A stretch of 64,000 bases of DNA from Geodermatophilus aquaeductus (GTDB taxonomy: Bacteria; Actinomycetota; Actinomycetes; Mycobacteriales; Geodermatophilaceae): assembly GCF_900182545.1 (NCBI RefSeq), contig NZ_FXTJ01000001.1, forward strand, positions 806,001 to 870,000. Reading direction: 5' to 3'. This document shows positions 27,884 through 35,172 of the stretch, in pieces. Position 1 is the stretch's first letter, and each line of letters begins with the position of its first letter. The notes under the pieces are model-generated. The model had not been told where the DNA came from, did not search any database, and saw only the letters and a list, made by a program, of their open reading frames with translations. A program made the position numbers and the translations under genes.

Positions 27884-28606
27884 TCAGCCCGCGTCGACCG
27901 CCACGGTCACCGTGACGGACCCGGCGTTGTTGTCGTACCAGCCGGGGGCGCCCTGGTACCAGTGCCCGTCGGCGAAGCCGAGGAAGAGCCGGGTGGCCTC
28001 GTCCGGGGCGGCGACCCGGAGGTCCTCGCCGTCGCCGATGAGGAACGTCTGGCCGATCTCGGGCTCCACCGGGCGCGTGGTGTCGACGTCGGTGACGTCG
28101 AGCCGCGGAGGCGCCTCGCCCTGCGGCGGGTCCTCGGTGAGGAAGACCCCGACGAGGAACATCCCGTTCTCGCGGTGCTCGATCCCGGAGATCCCGCCGG
28201 ACGACTCGAGGTCGGTGGTCCCGTACCGGCCGCCGTCGCCCGCGGGGCCGACCTCGTCGGCGTAGAACTCGATGGGGGTGACCCGGCCGCCGACGTCCGG
28301 GAAGGTCACGACCCGCCCCTCGCCCTCGGGCAGCCGCGACAGGACCGGCGGCTCCCCGCCCCCGCCGCCTCCGGGCTCGGGCGGGACGTCGATCCCGGCA
28401 CCGAAGACGTTGGCCTCGCCCGGGACCTCGAGCGCGCCCTCCGCGCTGCCGGTGGTGACCGCCACGATCCCCCAGACGAGCAGCCCGCCGGCCGCCGTGG
28501 CGGCGGCCACCGCGGCCACCCGGCGCCCCCGGGGTCGCCGCTCGCCGGGGACCCGGTCCGGCGGGGCCGGATCCGGGGAGAGACGACCCGGTGCGGACGT
28601 GCTCAT
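27884..28606 (-). CDS. Membrane-anchored or exported protein with PA-IL (LecA)-like beta-sandwich
   Basis: 240 residues from ATG 28606, with AGAGGGG before it. The cytoplasmic N-terminus RRPRGRR is followed by one hydrophobic segment (VAAVAAATAAGGLLVWGIVAV) with no obvious cleavage site. The rest is extracellular and Pro/Gly-rich up to about residue 110. The C-terminal part matches the Pseudomonas PA-IL lectin pattern: APDEATRLFLGFADG then GWYDNNAGSVTVTV (PA-IL has APNNVQGAITLIYND then GTYGNNSGSFSVNI). The Asn-Asn pair is kept, but the positions of the calcium ligands Asp100 and Thr104 appear to be Gly and Trp, so galactose binding is doubtful. It lies downstream of, and antisense to, tRNA-Ala. 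Confidence 0.78.
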   Translation of the reverse strand: MSTSAPGRLSPDPAPPDRVPGERRPRGRRVAAVAAATAAGGLLVWGIVAVTTGSAEGALEVPGEANVFGAGIDVPPEPGGGGGGEPPVLSRLPEGEGRVVTFPDVGGRVTPIEFYADEVGPAGDGGRYGTTDLESSGGISGIEHRENGMFLVGVFLTEDPPQGEAPPRLDVTDVDTTRPVEPEIGQTFLIGDGEDLRVAAPDEATRLFLGFADGHWYQGAPGWYDNNAGSVTVTVAVDAG

Positions 28607-28814
28607 GGCGGTCCCCTCTCGCACGCGTGAGAGGACCGTGGCCCGCCGGCGGACCCGCTCGATGAGGACTCGATGAGGATCCGATGAGATCCGGCGGCCG
28701 GCTCAGCGCGCGAGGTGCGCGGCCGGCGGAGTCGCTCGAGCGCATCGCGGGGGTCCGCGGGAGGTCCCCGGGCTGACCGGGAGCCGGCCGCGCTCAGGTG
28801 GGAGAGTGGAGGGC

Positions 28815-29348
28815 GTGACCGAATCGACCTCCGCACGCCGTGCCGTGCTGCACACCAACCACGGCGACATCACCGTCGACCTGTTCCCCGACCACGCGCC
28901 CAAGACGGTCGCGAACTTCGCGGACCTGGCCGAAGGCCGCCGCGAGTGGACGCACCCGGCCACCCGGCAGAAGACGACCGACCCGCTCTACGACGGGACC
29001 GTCTTCCACCGGATCATCGACGGCTTCATGATCCAGGGCGGCGACCCGCTCGGTCAGGGCTTCGGCGGGCCGGGCTACCAGTTCGGCGACGAGTTCCACC
29101 CCGAGCTGACCTTCAACCGGCCGTACCTGCTGGCCATGGCCAACGCCGGCCCGGGCACCAACGGCTCGCAGTTCTTCATCACCGTCGGCCCCACGCCGCA
29201 CCTGAACCGCAAGCACACGATCTTCGGCGAGGTGGCCGACCAGAGCAGCCGCGAGGTCGTCGACCGCATCGCCAAGGTGCGCACCGGCCGCAACGACAAG
29301 CCCGTCGAGGACGTCGTCATCCAGTCGGTCGAGGTGCAGCGCAGCTGA
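28815..29348 (+). CDS. ppiA: Peptidyl-prolyl cis-trans isomerase (cyclophilin)
   Basis: 177 residues from GTG 28815 (an in-frame GTG at 28806 adds three residues). Cyclophilin motifs: ITVDLFPDHAPKTVANFADLA, VFHRIIDGFMIQGGDPLGQG (Arg/Phe/Gln active-site residues), FHPELTFNRPYLLAMANAGPG, TNGSQFFITV and HTIFGEV. There is no signal peptide, so it is cytoplasmic. It catalyses proline isomerisation during folding. In M. tuberculosis the equivalent Rv0009 has the same position. Its stop overlaps the rhomboid start region (CTGA). Confidence 0.96.
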   Translation: MTESTSARRAVLHTNHGDITVDLFPDHAPKTVANFADLAEGRREWTHPATRQKTTDPLYDGTVFHRIIDGFMIQGGDPLGQGFGGPGYQFGDEFHPELTFNRPYLLAMANAGPGTNGSQFFITVGPTPHLNRKHTIFGEVADQSSREVVDRIAKVRTGRNDKPVEDVVIQSVEVQRS

Positions 29349-30250
29349 CCACCGGTCCCGACGACGACGGGGGCGCCGGCCGGCCGCCGGCGCCCCCGTC
29401 GGCCACCTGCTACCGCCACCCGGACCGGCCGACGGGGATCCGGTGCACGCGGTGCGACCGGCCGATCTGCCCGGAGTGCATGACGCCGGCCTCGGTCGGC
29501 TTCCAGTGCCCCGACGACGTCCGCGCGGGCAACGCCGGGGTCCGCCGCCCCCGGCCGACCCCGGGCCTGACCCGCGCCCGGCGCCGGTTCGGCCCGGTGA
29601 CCGTCTCGCTGGTCGCCGTCAACGTGGTCGTCTTCGTCATCACCGCGGTGTCGGCGGTCTCCGTCGGGGAGAGTCCGCTGGACAACTGGCGCTCGCCGGT
29701 GTTCCAGGAGTTCTCGCAGGTCCCGGTGCTCGTCGACGTCCTCGGCGAGGACTGGCGGCTGCTCACCGGTGCGTTCCTGCACATCGGGATCACCCACCTG
29801 CTGCTCAACATGCTCAGCCTGCTGATCTTCGGCCCGGAGCTCGAGGGACGCCTGGGCTGGTGGCGCTACCTCGCCGTCTACCTGGTCTCCGCCCTGGGCG
29901 GCGCCGTGGCCATCCAGCTCTTCGGTGAGCCCGGCCGGCCCGTGGCGGGCGCGTCGGCGGCCCTCTACGGCCTCCTGGGAGCCCTCGGCGTCCTCATGCT
30001 GGTGGCCCGGCAGGACCTGCGCGGCCTGCTCACCCTGCTGGCGATCAACGTCGTCATCAGCTTCCTGCCCGGGGTGTCGCTGCTCGGCCACCTCGGCGGC
30101 CTGGTCGCCGGCATCCTGGCCACGGTCCTGCTCGTCCTCGCCCGCCGCCGCACCGCCCTGCAGGCCGGGGGACTGGTCGTCCTCGCCGCGGCGCTGGTGA
30201 CCCTCGCGCTCGCCGTCCCCGCGCCGCTGGTCGTGCTCGGCTCGCTGTAG
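29345..30250 (+). CDS. Rhomboid family intramembrane serine protease with N-terminal zinc finger
   Basis: About 301 residues if read from CTG 29345, which overlaps the ppiA stop. No ATG/GTG/TTG precedes the N-terminal B-box-like zinc module CYRHPDRPTGIRCTRCDRPI-CPECM; the first ATG (29479) would delete it. The rhomboid core has about six membrane helices (VTVSLVAVNVVVFVITAVSAV onward). The catalytic Ser lies in GASAALYGLLGAL (GxSx) and the catalytic His in LLGHLGGLVAG; HIGITHLLLNMLSL is the conserved HN segment. It cleaves within the membrane; substrates are unknown. The zinc-finger-rhomboid fusion after cyclophilin is common in Streptomyces-like actinobacteria. Confidence 0.9.
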   Translation: MTTGPDDDGGAGRPPAPPSATCYRHPDRPTGIRCTRCDRPICPECMTPASVGFQCPDDVRAGNAGVRRPRPTPGLTRARRRFGPVTVSLVAVNVVVFVITAVSAVSVGESPLDNWRSPVFQEFSQVPVLVDVLGEDWRLLTGAFLHIGITHLLLNMLSLLIFGPELEGRLGWWRYLAVYLVSALGGAVAIQLFGEPGRPVAGASAALYGLLGALGVLMLVARQDLRGLLTLLAINVVISFLPGVSLLGHLGGLVAGILATVLLVLARRRTALQAGGLVVLAAALVTLALAVPAPLVVLGSL

Positions 30251-30269
30251 CGACGGCCCCGGGCGGCCC

Positions 30270-30677
30270 TCAGGCCGGCCGCAGCGCCTCGAGGGCCCGG
30301 GCGACGGCGGCCGGGTCGGTGCCCAGCTCGCGGCGGCCCAGCAGCACCAGGGTGCCCGCGTCGTCGGGACCGGCCGCGGTGTCCAGCTCCAGCAGCCGCG
30401 AGCGCATCCCCAGCCGCCGCGTCGTCCGCAGCCGCACCCGCAGCCCGGGCCACGGCAGCCGGCTGCGGCCGCCCAGCGTCCGCACGACGACGCCGGCGCC
30501 GTCGGCCGCCAGGCGGGGCCGGAGGACGACGTCGCGCAGCGCCACGGCCAGCAGCAGCACGCCGGCGGCACCCACCAGCACCCGGCCCGCGGCGTCGAGG
30601 GTCAGCGCCACCAGCACGAGCAGGGCGCCCCCGAGACCCAGCGCGACCGTCTCCGCCGTCCGTGCCGACCACTGCAC
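30270..30677 (-). CDS. PH-domain-containing membrane protein (Rv0010c-like)
   Basis: 135 residues from GTG 30677, preceded by GGGAGG at 8 bases; an ATG 11 codons upstream is open but lacks a better site. Two closely spaced hydrophobic segments (TVALGLGGALLVLVALTL, VLVGAAGVLLLAVALRDVVL) are followed by a bacterial PH-like domain of about 70 residues with ADGAGVVVRTLGGRSRLPWPG and RLLELDTA. Related to the membrane PH proteins located between ppiA and crgA in M. tuberculosis. Function unknown, perhaps envelope-linked. The unusually long upstream region (30678-31140) has DnaA-box-like sequences. Confidence 0.85.
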   Translation of the reverse strand: MQWSARTAETVALGLGGALLVLVALTLDAAGRVLVGAAGVLLLAVALRDVVLRPRLAADGAGVVVRTLGGRSRLPWPGLRVRLRTTRRLGMRSRLLELDTAAGPDDAGTLVLLGRRELGTDPAAVARALEALRPA

Positions 30678-31140
30678 GTCCCCAGCCTCCCAGGCCGTTC
30701 CTCCGTCCACAGGCCCGGGGACCTGGGGACGGCGTCCCGCGCCGGGGGATATGCCCTGTTCGGCGCGCGTGTCGACTCCTCGACTGCAGGTCCGTGCTCG
30801 CTGTGGGTGACCGTCCTGGCACGGGGGTCATGTCGACACATCCACAGCTGGGTACACAGCTGGGGACAAAGCACAGAGCTGTAGTTACTCGGCTGCCCTT
30901 CTCGTCACACGCGCCCCATCCGTAGGGAAACCGCAGGTCAGCGGCGTGGACTCGAACACCCGTTCTCCACATGCGGTGGACAACCCTGGGGGCGGAGCGC
31001 CATGTCGACCTGTGGATGCGCCGGTCGGCTGTGCACAGCGGTGCACACCCCCGGTGTGGAGGTCTCCGCGGGTCCCGTGTACGCACAGAGGCCCCCGTCC
31101 CGGGCGTGGGACGGGGGCCTCTGTCGAGGGTCGGACGGGG
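30678..31140. other. 463-base intergenic region with DnaA-box-like cluster
   Basis: No gene is visible between the leftward crgA and PH-domain genes. Nonamers one mismatch from TTGTCCACA or TTATCCACA are TGGGGACAA 30861-30869, TTCTCCACA 30963-30971 and GGTGGACAA 30975-30983. Weaker ones are ATGTCGACA 30830-30838, ACATCCACA 30838-30846, TGTGGATGC 31011-31019 and CTGTGCACA 31029-31037. The stretch about 30860-30935 is less GC-rich than its surroundings. It must also carry the PH-gene promoter. The crgA terminator lies at its right edge (31085-31124). Confidence 0.6.
31085..31124 (-). terminator. Terminator of crgA
   Basis: A perfect 17-bp stem (ACAGAGGCCCCCGTCCC and its complement) closes a 6-base loop, 17 bases past the crgA stop on the minus strand. 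Confidence 0.85.
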
Positions 31141-31413
31141 CTACCGCCAGCGCATCGACATGATCAGGCCGAGCACCATGGCGCCGAAGCCGATGGCGAA
31201 GTTCCACGCCCCCAGCGACACCATGAACGGGATCTGGTCGCCGGCCACGTAGTAGACGACGATCCAGAGCAGGCCCAGGACCATGAGCCCGACCATGAGC
31301 GGTGCGTACCAGCGTGGGCTCGGCGCGACGGCGCGCGCGTTGGCCGCCCGCGACTGCAGCACGCCCTCCGGCGGGGTGTAGACCGACTTCTTGCGGACCT
31401 TGGACTTGGGCAC
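31141..31413 (-). CDS. crgA: Cell division protein CrgA
   Basis: 90 residues, the usual length. The basic N-terminus MPKSKVRKKSVYTPP is followed by two membrane helices (YAPLMVGLMVLGLLWIVVYYV and FAIGFGAMVLGLIMSM) separated by AGDQIPFMVSLGAWN, and the C-terminus ends MRWR. CrgA is a small divisome protein that interacts with FtsZ, FtsQ, FtsI and CwsA in mycobacteria and coordinates septation in Streptomyces. It is divergent from the DUF881 gene, with 140 bases between the two starts. Confidence 0.97.
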   Translation of the reverse strand: MPKSKVRKKSVYTPPEGVLQSRAANARAVAPSPRWYAPLMVGLMVLGLLWIVVYYVAGDQIPFMVSLGAWNFAIGFGAMVLGLIMSMRWR

Positions 31414-31553
31414 TGGGGACCGTCTCCTGCTGACTCGCTCGGCTGCCGGTCCGTCGCGACCGACACCATCTCGCGCCCAGCCTAAGCTCCGAGGGGAGCC
31501 GCACGGTCCTCCCGACGGTCGTGCCGCCCCCTCGCGTCCCCCCAGGAGCCGCT

Positions 31554-32318
31554 GTGACCCCGCCCGAGCCCCCGGCGACCGTCCGCCGCGGCCGCTCGTC
31601 CTGGGGCGCCCTGGTGCCCGTCGTGGCCCTCGCCGCCGGGCTGCTCTTCGCGACCTCCGGCCAGACCGCCGAGGGCTCGGACCTGCGGGCCGGCGACGTC
31701 ACCGAGCTGTCGGGGCTGATCGCCCAGCGCGACGAGGTCATCGCCGACCAGCAGGAGCAGCTGGCCGACCTGCAGCGCCAGGCCCGCGAGCTCACCGACC
31801 AGGCCGCGTCCCGGGACGGCGCCGTGGCGGAGGCCCAGCAGGCCGGGGACGCCGGCGCCCTCTCGGCCGGTCTGGTGGCCCTGCGCGGCCGCGGGGTGGA
31901 GATCACCCTCGACGACGCCCCCCGCCGGCCCGACGGCAGCCTGCCGGTCGGCGCCCGCCCCGACGACGTGGTCATCCACCAGTCCGACGTCCAGGCGGTC
32001 GTCAACGCCGTGTGGGCCGCCGGGGCCGACGGCGTCGCCATCATGGACCAGCGGCTGGTGGCCACCAGCGCCGTCCGCTGCGTGGGCAACGTGCTGCTGC
32101 TGCAGGGGCGGACCTACTCGCCGCCGTTCGTCGTCACCGCGATCGGCGACCCCGCCGCCATCCGCGCGCAGCTCGCCGCCTCGCCGCAGGTGGCGGTCTT
32201 CCAGCAGGCGGTCGAGGACTTCGGGCTGACGTTCGGCGTCCGGGACCGGCCGGAGGTGGCGGTGCCGGCGTACACCGGCACGCTGGACATGGCCTACGCC
32301 ACAGCCGCTGACGGCTGA
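31554..32318 (+). CDS. DUF881 membrane-anchored protein (Rv0012-like)
   Basis: 254 residues from GTG 31554, which has AGGAG 6 bases upstream; an in-frame GTG at 31521 lacks such a site. One N-terminal membrane segment (GALVPVVALAAGLLFATSG) is followed by a coiled coil with heptad-like EVIADQQEQLADLQRQARELTDQA. The DUF881 extracellular domain has GLVALRGRGVEITLDDAP, VVIHQSDVQAVVNAVWAAGADGVAI, QRLVATSAVRCVGNVLLLQG and YSPPFVVTAIGDP. The family lies next to crgA in many actinobacteria and is presumed to act in envelope growth or division; no enzymatic role is known. Confidence 0.9.
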   Translation: MTPPEPPATVRRGRSSWGALVPVVALAAGLLFATSGQTAEGSDLRAGDVTELSGLIAQRDEVIADQQEQLADLQRQARELTDQAASRDGAVAEAQQAGDAGALSAGLVALRGRGVEITLDDAPRRPDGSLPVGARPDDVVIHQSDVQAVVNAVWAAGADGVAIMDQRLVATSAVRCVGNVLLLQGRTYSPPFVVTAIGDPAAIRAQLAASPQVAVFQQAVEDFGLTFGVRDRPEVAVPAYTGTLDMAYATAADG

Positions 32319-32331
32319 GCGGGCACTGCGG

Positions 32332-32337
32332 TACACA
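32332..32337 (+). promoter_or_regulatory. Possible -10 element for leaderless trpG
   Basis: TACACA ends 6 bases before the GTG start at 32344, the same spacing as TACACT at 1944-1949. No Shine-Dalgarno sequence is present before the start. Confidence 0.4.
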
Positions 32338-32343
32338 GGGACC

Positions 32344-32994
32344 GTGAGCCGGCCCGTCCTCGTCGTCGACAACTTCGACAGCTTCGTCTACAACCTGGTC
32401 CAGTACCTGGGCCAGCTGGGCGTCGAGTGCGTCGTGCGGCGCAACGACGCCGTCACCGTCGACGAGCTGCCCGACCTCGACGTCGCCGGCGTCCTGCTGT
32501 CCCCCGGACCGGGCACGCCCGCCGACGCCGGGGTGACCGTCCCCATGGTCCGCGCCGCGGCGGGGGCCGGGACGCCGGTGCTGGGCGTGTGCCTGGGCCA
32601 CCAGGCGATCGCCGAGGCGTTCGGCGGCGAGGTCGTCCGGGCGCCGGAGCTGCTGCACGGCAAGACCAGCGAGGTCGTGCACGACGGCGCCGGGGTGCTC
32701 GCCGGGCTGCCCTCGCCGTTCACCGCCACCCGCTACCACTCGCTGGCGGTGGACCGCGCCACGGTGCCCGACGAGCTCGAGGTCACCGGCGCGACGGAGT
32801 CGGGCATCGTCATGGCGCTGCGGCACCGCGAGCTGCCCATCGAGGGCGTGCAGTTCCACCCCGAGTCGGTGCTCACCGAGGGCGGCCACCAGATGCTCGC
32901 CACGTGGCTGGCGACCTGCGGCCTGGCGCCCGACCCCGCCGTCGTCGAGGCGGCCGCAGCCGGAGCACGCAGGCTGACCGCCGCCGGCGCCTGA
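32344..32994 (+). CDS. trpG: Class I glutamine amidotransferase, anthranilate/aminodeoxychorismate synthase component II
   Basis: 216 residues. The N-terminus VLVVDNFDSFVYNLVQYLGQLG, nucleophile loop PVLGVCLGHQAIAEAFGG (Cys), HGKTSEV, RYHSLAVD and the His-Glu pair in GVQFHPESVLTEGG give the complete catalytic triad. It supplies ammonia from glutamine to TrpE or PabB; the synthase partner is not in this window. In M. tuberculosis trpG (Rv0013) holds the same place next to pknB and may serve both tryptophan and folate synthesis. A 20-bp hairpin terminator follows and separates it from the convergent pknB. Confidence 0.95.
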   Translation: MSRPVLVVDNFDSFVYNLVQYLGQLGVECVVRRNDAVTVDELPDLDVAGVLLSPGPGTPADAGVTVPMVRAAAGAGTPVLGVCLGHQAIAEAFGGEVVRAPELLHGKTSEVVHDGAGVLAGLPSPFTATRYHSLAVDRATVPDELEVTGATESGIVMALRHRELPIEGVQFHPESVLTEGGHQMLATWLATCGLAPDPAVVEAAAAGARRLTAAGA

Positions 32995-33000
32995 CCCCGG

Positions 33001-33044
33001 ACGACAGAAGGGCCCCTCCCGTCCGGGAGGGGCCCTTCTGTCGT
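33001..33044. terminator. Bidirectional terminator between trpG and pknB
   Basis: A perfect 20-bp stem closes the 4-base loop GTCC (33021-33024). The arms begin ACGACAGAAGGGCCCC and end GGGGCCCTTCTGTCGT. The hairpin serves the two convergent genes. Confidence 0.93.
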
Positions 33045-33056
33045 CTCTGCAACGCC

Positions 33057-35036
33057 TCAGCCGCCGGTACCGCCCGTACCGCCGCCAGGACCGCCACCCG
33101 TGTTCTCCTCGCCGGTACCGGTACCCCCGCCGGTCGGCTCGTCCGGGGCCTCCCGGTACACGATGAGCCGGATCTCACCGTCGGGCGCCACGGACGAGCC
33201 GGGCGTCGGCTCACTGCCCGCGACCGTGCCCACGGTCTGGCCGCCGTCCGCGGGGAGGTCGACGATGGTGATCGTGCCGGTGAAGCCCGCGGCGGCCAAC
33301 GTCTGCCGGGCCTGCTGCTCCGTCTGGCCGACGATCGCGGTGGGCACGCTGATCTCGGCCGCGCCGCCGGACACCTGCAGGGTGATCGCCTGGTCGGCGC
33401 CGGCCTGCTGACCCGCGGCGGGGTTGGTCGCGATCGCGGTGCCGGCCGGCTGGTCGGAGTCCACCTCGCTGACGGTCACGTTGGTGAACCCGGCGTCCAG
33501 GAGCGCCTGCCGGGCGGCGTCCTGGGCCTGGCCGGCCACGTCCGGGACGGCGTCGGTGCCGTCGGAGACCGACAGCGTGACGGTGGTGGACGGCGCGACC
33601 GCGGTGCCCTCCTCCGGGTCCACCGCGACCACGGTGCCCTCCTCGGTGAGGGAGTCGGCCTGGTCGGAGTTGACGTTGCCGGTGAACCCGGCGTCCTCGA
33701 GCGCCGTGCGGGCCCGGTCCTCGTCGAGGTCGACCACCTGCGGCACGGTCACGGTGTCGGGGGCGACGCCCACGGTCAGGGCGACCTCGCTGCCCTCCTC
33801 GACCTGCGCGCCGCTGTCGGGGTCGGTGTCGAGCACCGTGCCGACCTGGGCCTCGTCCGAGACCTGCTGCCGCGTCACCTCGGCGGCGACCGTGAGGCCG
33901 GCGGCCTCGATCGCGGCGCGGGCCTGCTCCTCGGTCTGCCCGACCAGGTTCGCGGGCACGGCGACCTGCGCGGCGGCCTGCGGCTGCTCGTCGTCGCCGG
34001 AGTTGACCAGCAGGGCCACCCCGACGACGGCGCCGATGAGCACGAGCGCGCCGACGACCAGGGCGATCACGCGGTTGCGCTTGCGCCGGCGCGCGGCCTC
34101 GTCGTCGTCCCAGTCCCCGTCGCCGTAGGCACCCGGGGTGGCGCCGAGGATGGTGGTCTTCTCCTCGTCGCCCATGACCGGCGTGGCCTCGACCCGCTGC
34201 CCGGCCAGCGCCCGGAGCAGGTCGTTGCGCATCTCGGCGGCCGACTGGTACCGGTTCGCCGGGTTCTTGCTCATCGCCTTCATGACGATGGCGTCGAGCT
34301 CCGGCGGGATGGCCGGGTTGACCGAGGACGGGAGCCGCGGGTCCTCGCGCACGTGCTGGTAGGCGACCGAGACCGGCGAGTCGCCGGTGAACGGCGGCGC
34401 GCCGGTGACCAGTTCGTAGAGCAGGCAGCCGAGCGAGTAGACGTCGGAGCGGGCGTCGACGGCCTCGCCGCGCGCCTGCTCGGGGGAGAGGTACTGGGCG
34501 GTGCCGATGACCGCCGCGGTGGAGGTCATCGTGGCGGCGGAGTCCGACACCGCGCGGGCGATGCCGAAGTCCATCACCTTGACGGTGCCCTGGGGCGTGA
34601 TCATCACGTTCCCGGGCTTCACGTCGCGGTGCACGATGCCGTTGCGGTGGCTGAAGTCCAGGGCGGCGCAGATGTCGGCGGCGAGGGTCATCGCCCGCTC
34701 CGGCGGCAGCACGCCCTCGCGGCGCAGCACGTCGCGCAACGTCTCGCCCTCGACGTACTCCATGACGATGTAGGGCGTCGCGCCGCTCGGGGACCGGTCC
34801 TCGCCGGTGTCGTACACCGCGACGATCGACGGGTGGTTCAGCGACGCCGCCGCCTGGGCCTCCCGCCGGAAGCGCACCTGGAACGACGGGTCGCGCGCGA
34901 GGTCGCTGCGCAGCACCTTGACGGCCACCTCGCGGCCGAGCCGCAGGTCCCGGCCCCGGTGCACCTCCGCCATGCCGCCGCGGCCGAGCACCCCGCCGAT
35001 CTCGTAGCGCTCGCCGAGCACCTGGGGGGTGGTCAT
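33057..35036 (-). CDS. pknB: Ser/Thr protein kinase PknB with four PASTA domains
   Basis: 659 residues. The kinase domain is about 11-275: GRGGMAEVHRG glycine loop, VAVKVL Lys, HRDVKPGNVMI catalytic loop, DFGIARAV. The activation loop ATMTSTAAVIGTAQYLSPEQA resembles mycobacterial PknB, with its phosphorylated threonines. A juxtamembrane acidic/basic stretch ends RRRKRNR, then one membrane helix (VIALVVGALVLIGAVVGVALLV). Four extracellular PASTA domains follow (about 365-630), then a Gly/Thr-rich tail. PASTA domains sense muropeptides and lipid II; known targets include CwlM, FhaA and GarA. It is the last gene of the fhaA-to-pknB operon. Confidence 0.97.
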   Translation of the reverse strand: MTTPQVLGERYEIGGVLGRGGMAEVHRGRDLRLGREVAVKVLRSDLARDPSFQVRFRREAQAAASLNHPSIVAVYDTGEDRSPSGATPYIVMEYVEGETLRDVLRREGVLPPERAMTLAADICAALDFSHRNGIVHRDVKPGNVMITPQGTVKVMDFGIARAVSDSAATMTSTAAVIGTAQYLSPEQARGEAVDARSDVYSLGCLLYELVTGAPPFTGDSPVSVAYQHVREDPRLPSSVNPAIPPELDAIVMKAMSKNPANRYQSAAEMRNDLLRALAGQRVEATPVMGDEEKTTILGATPGAYGDGDWDDDEAARRRKRNRVIALVVGALVLIGAVVGVALLVNSGDDEQPQAAAQVAVPANLVGQTEEQARAAIEAAGLTVAAEVTRQQVSDEAQVGTVLDTDPDSGAQVEEGSEVALTVGVAPDTVTVPQVVDLDEDRARTALEDAGFTGNVNSDQADSLTEEGTVVAVDPEEGTAVAPSTTVTLSVSDGTDAVPDVAGQAQDAARQALLDAGFTNVTVSEVDSDQPAGTAIATNPAAGQQAGADQAITLQVSGGAAEISVPTAIVGQTEQQARQTLAAAGFTGTITIVDLPADGGQTVGTVAGSEPTPGSSVAPDGEIRLIVYREAPDEPTGGGTGTGEENTGGGPGGGTGGTGG

Positions 35037-35172
35037 CGGTGGTCCTCTCGGGCGGTGCTCTGGCGGCCGGCGGGCGCCCCCGGGCAGGCGGGAGCGCCGG
35101 GCGCGGGCCCGGTTCCGGCGGTCACCCTAACGGCTGACAAGGCCCGTTCCCGGGCGGCGCGGGGGAGCCGTG

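Noticed and set aside
28655-28690. Direct CGATGAGGA repeats before ppiA
   Set aside because: Three imperfect copies of about 11 bases, too short and degenerate to be called a repeat array; no spacer regularity for CRISPR.
30940-30985. tRNA-like T-arm (complement reads GTTCGAGTCC) near the DnaA-box-like cluster
   Set aside because: No matching T-stem, acceptor stem or anticodon arm can be formed around it on either strand.
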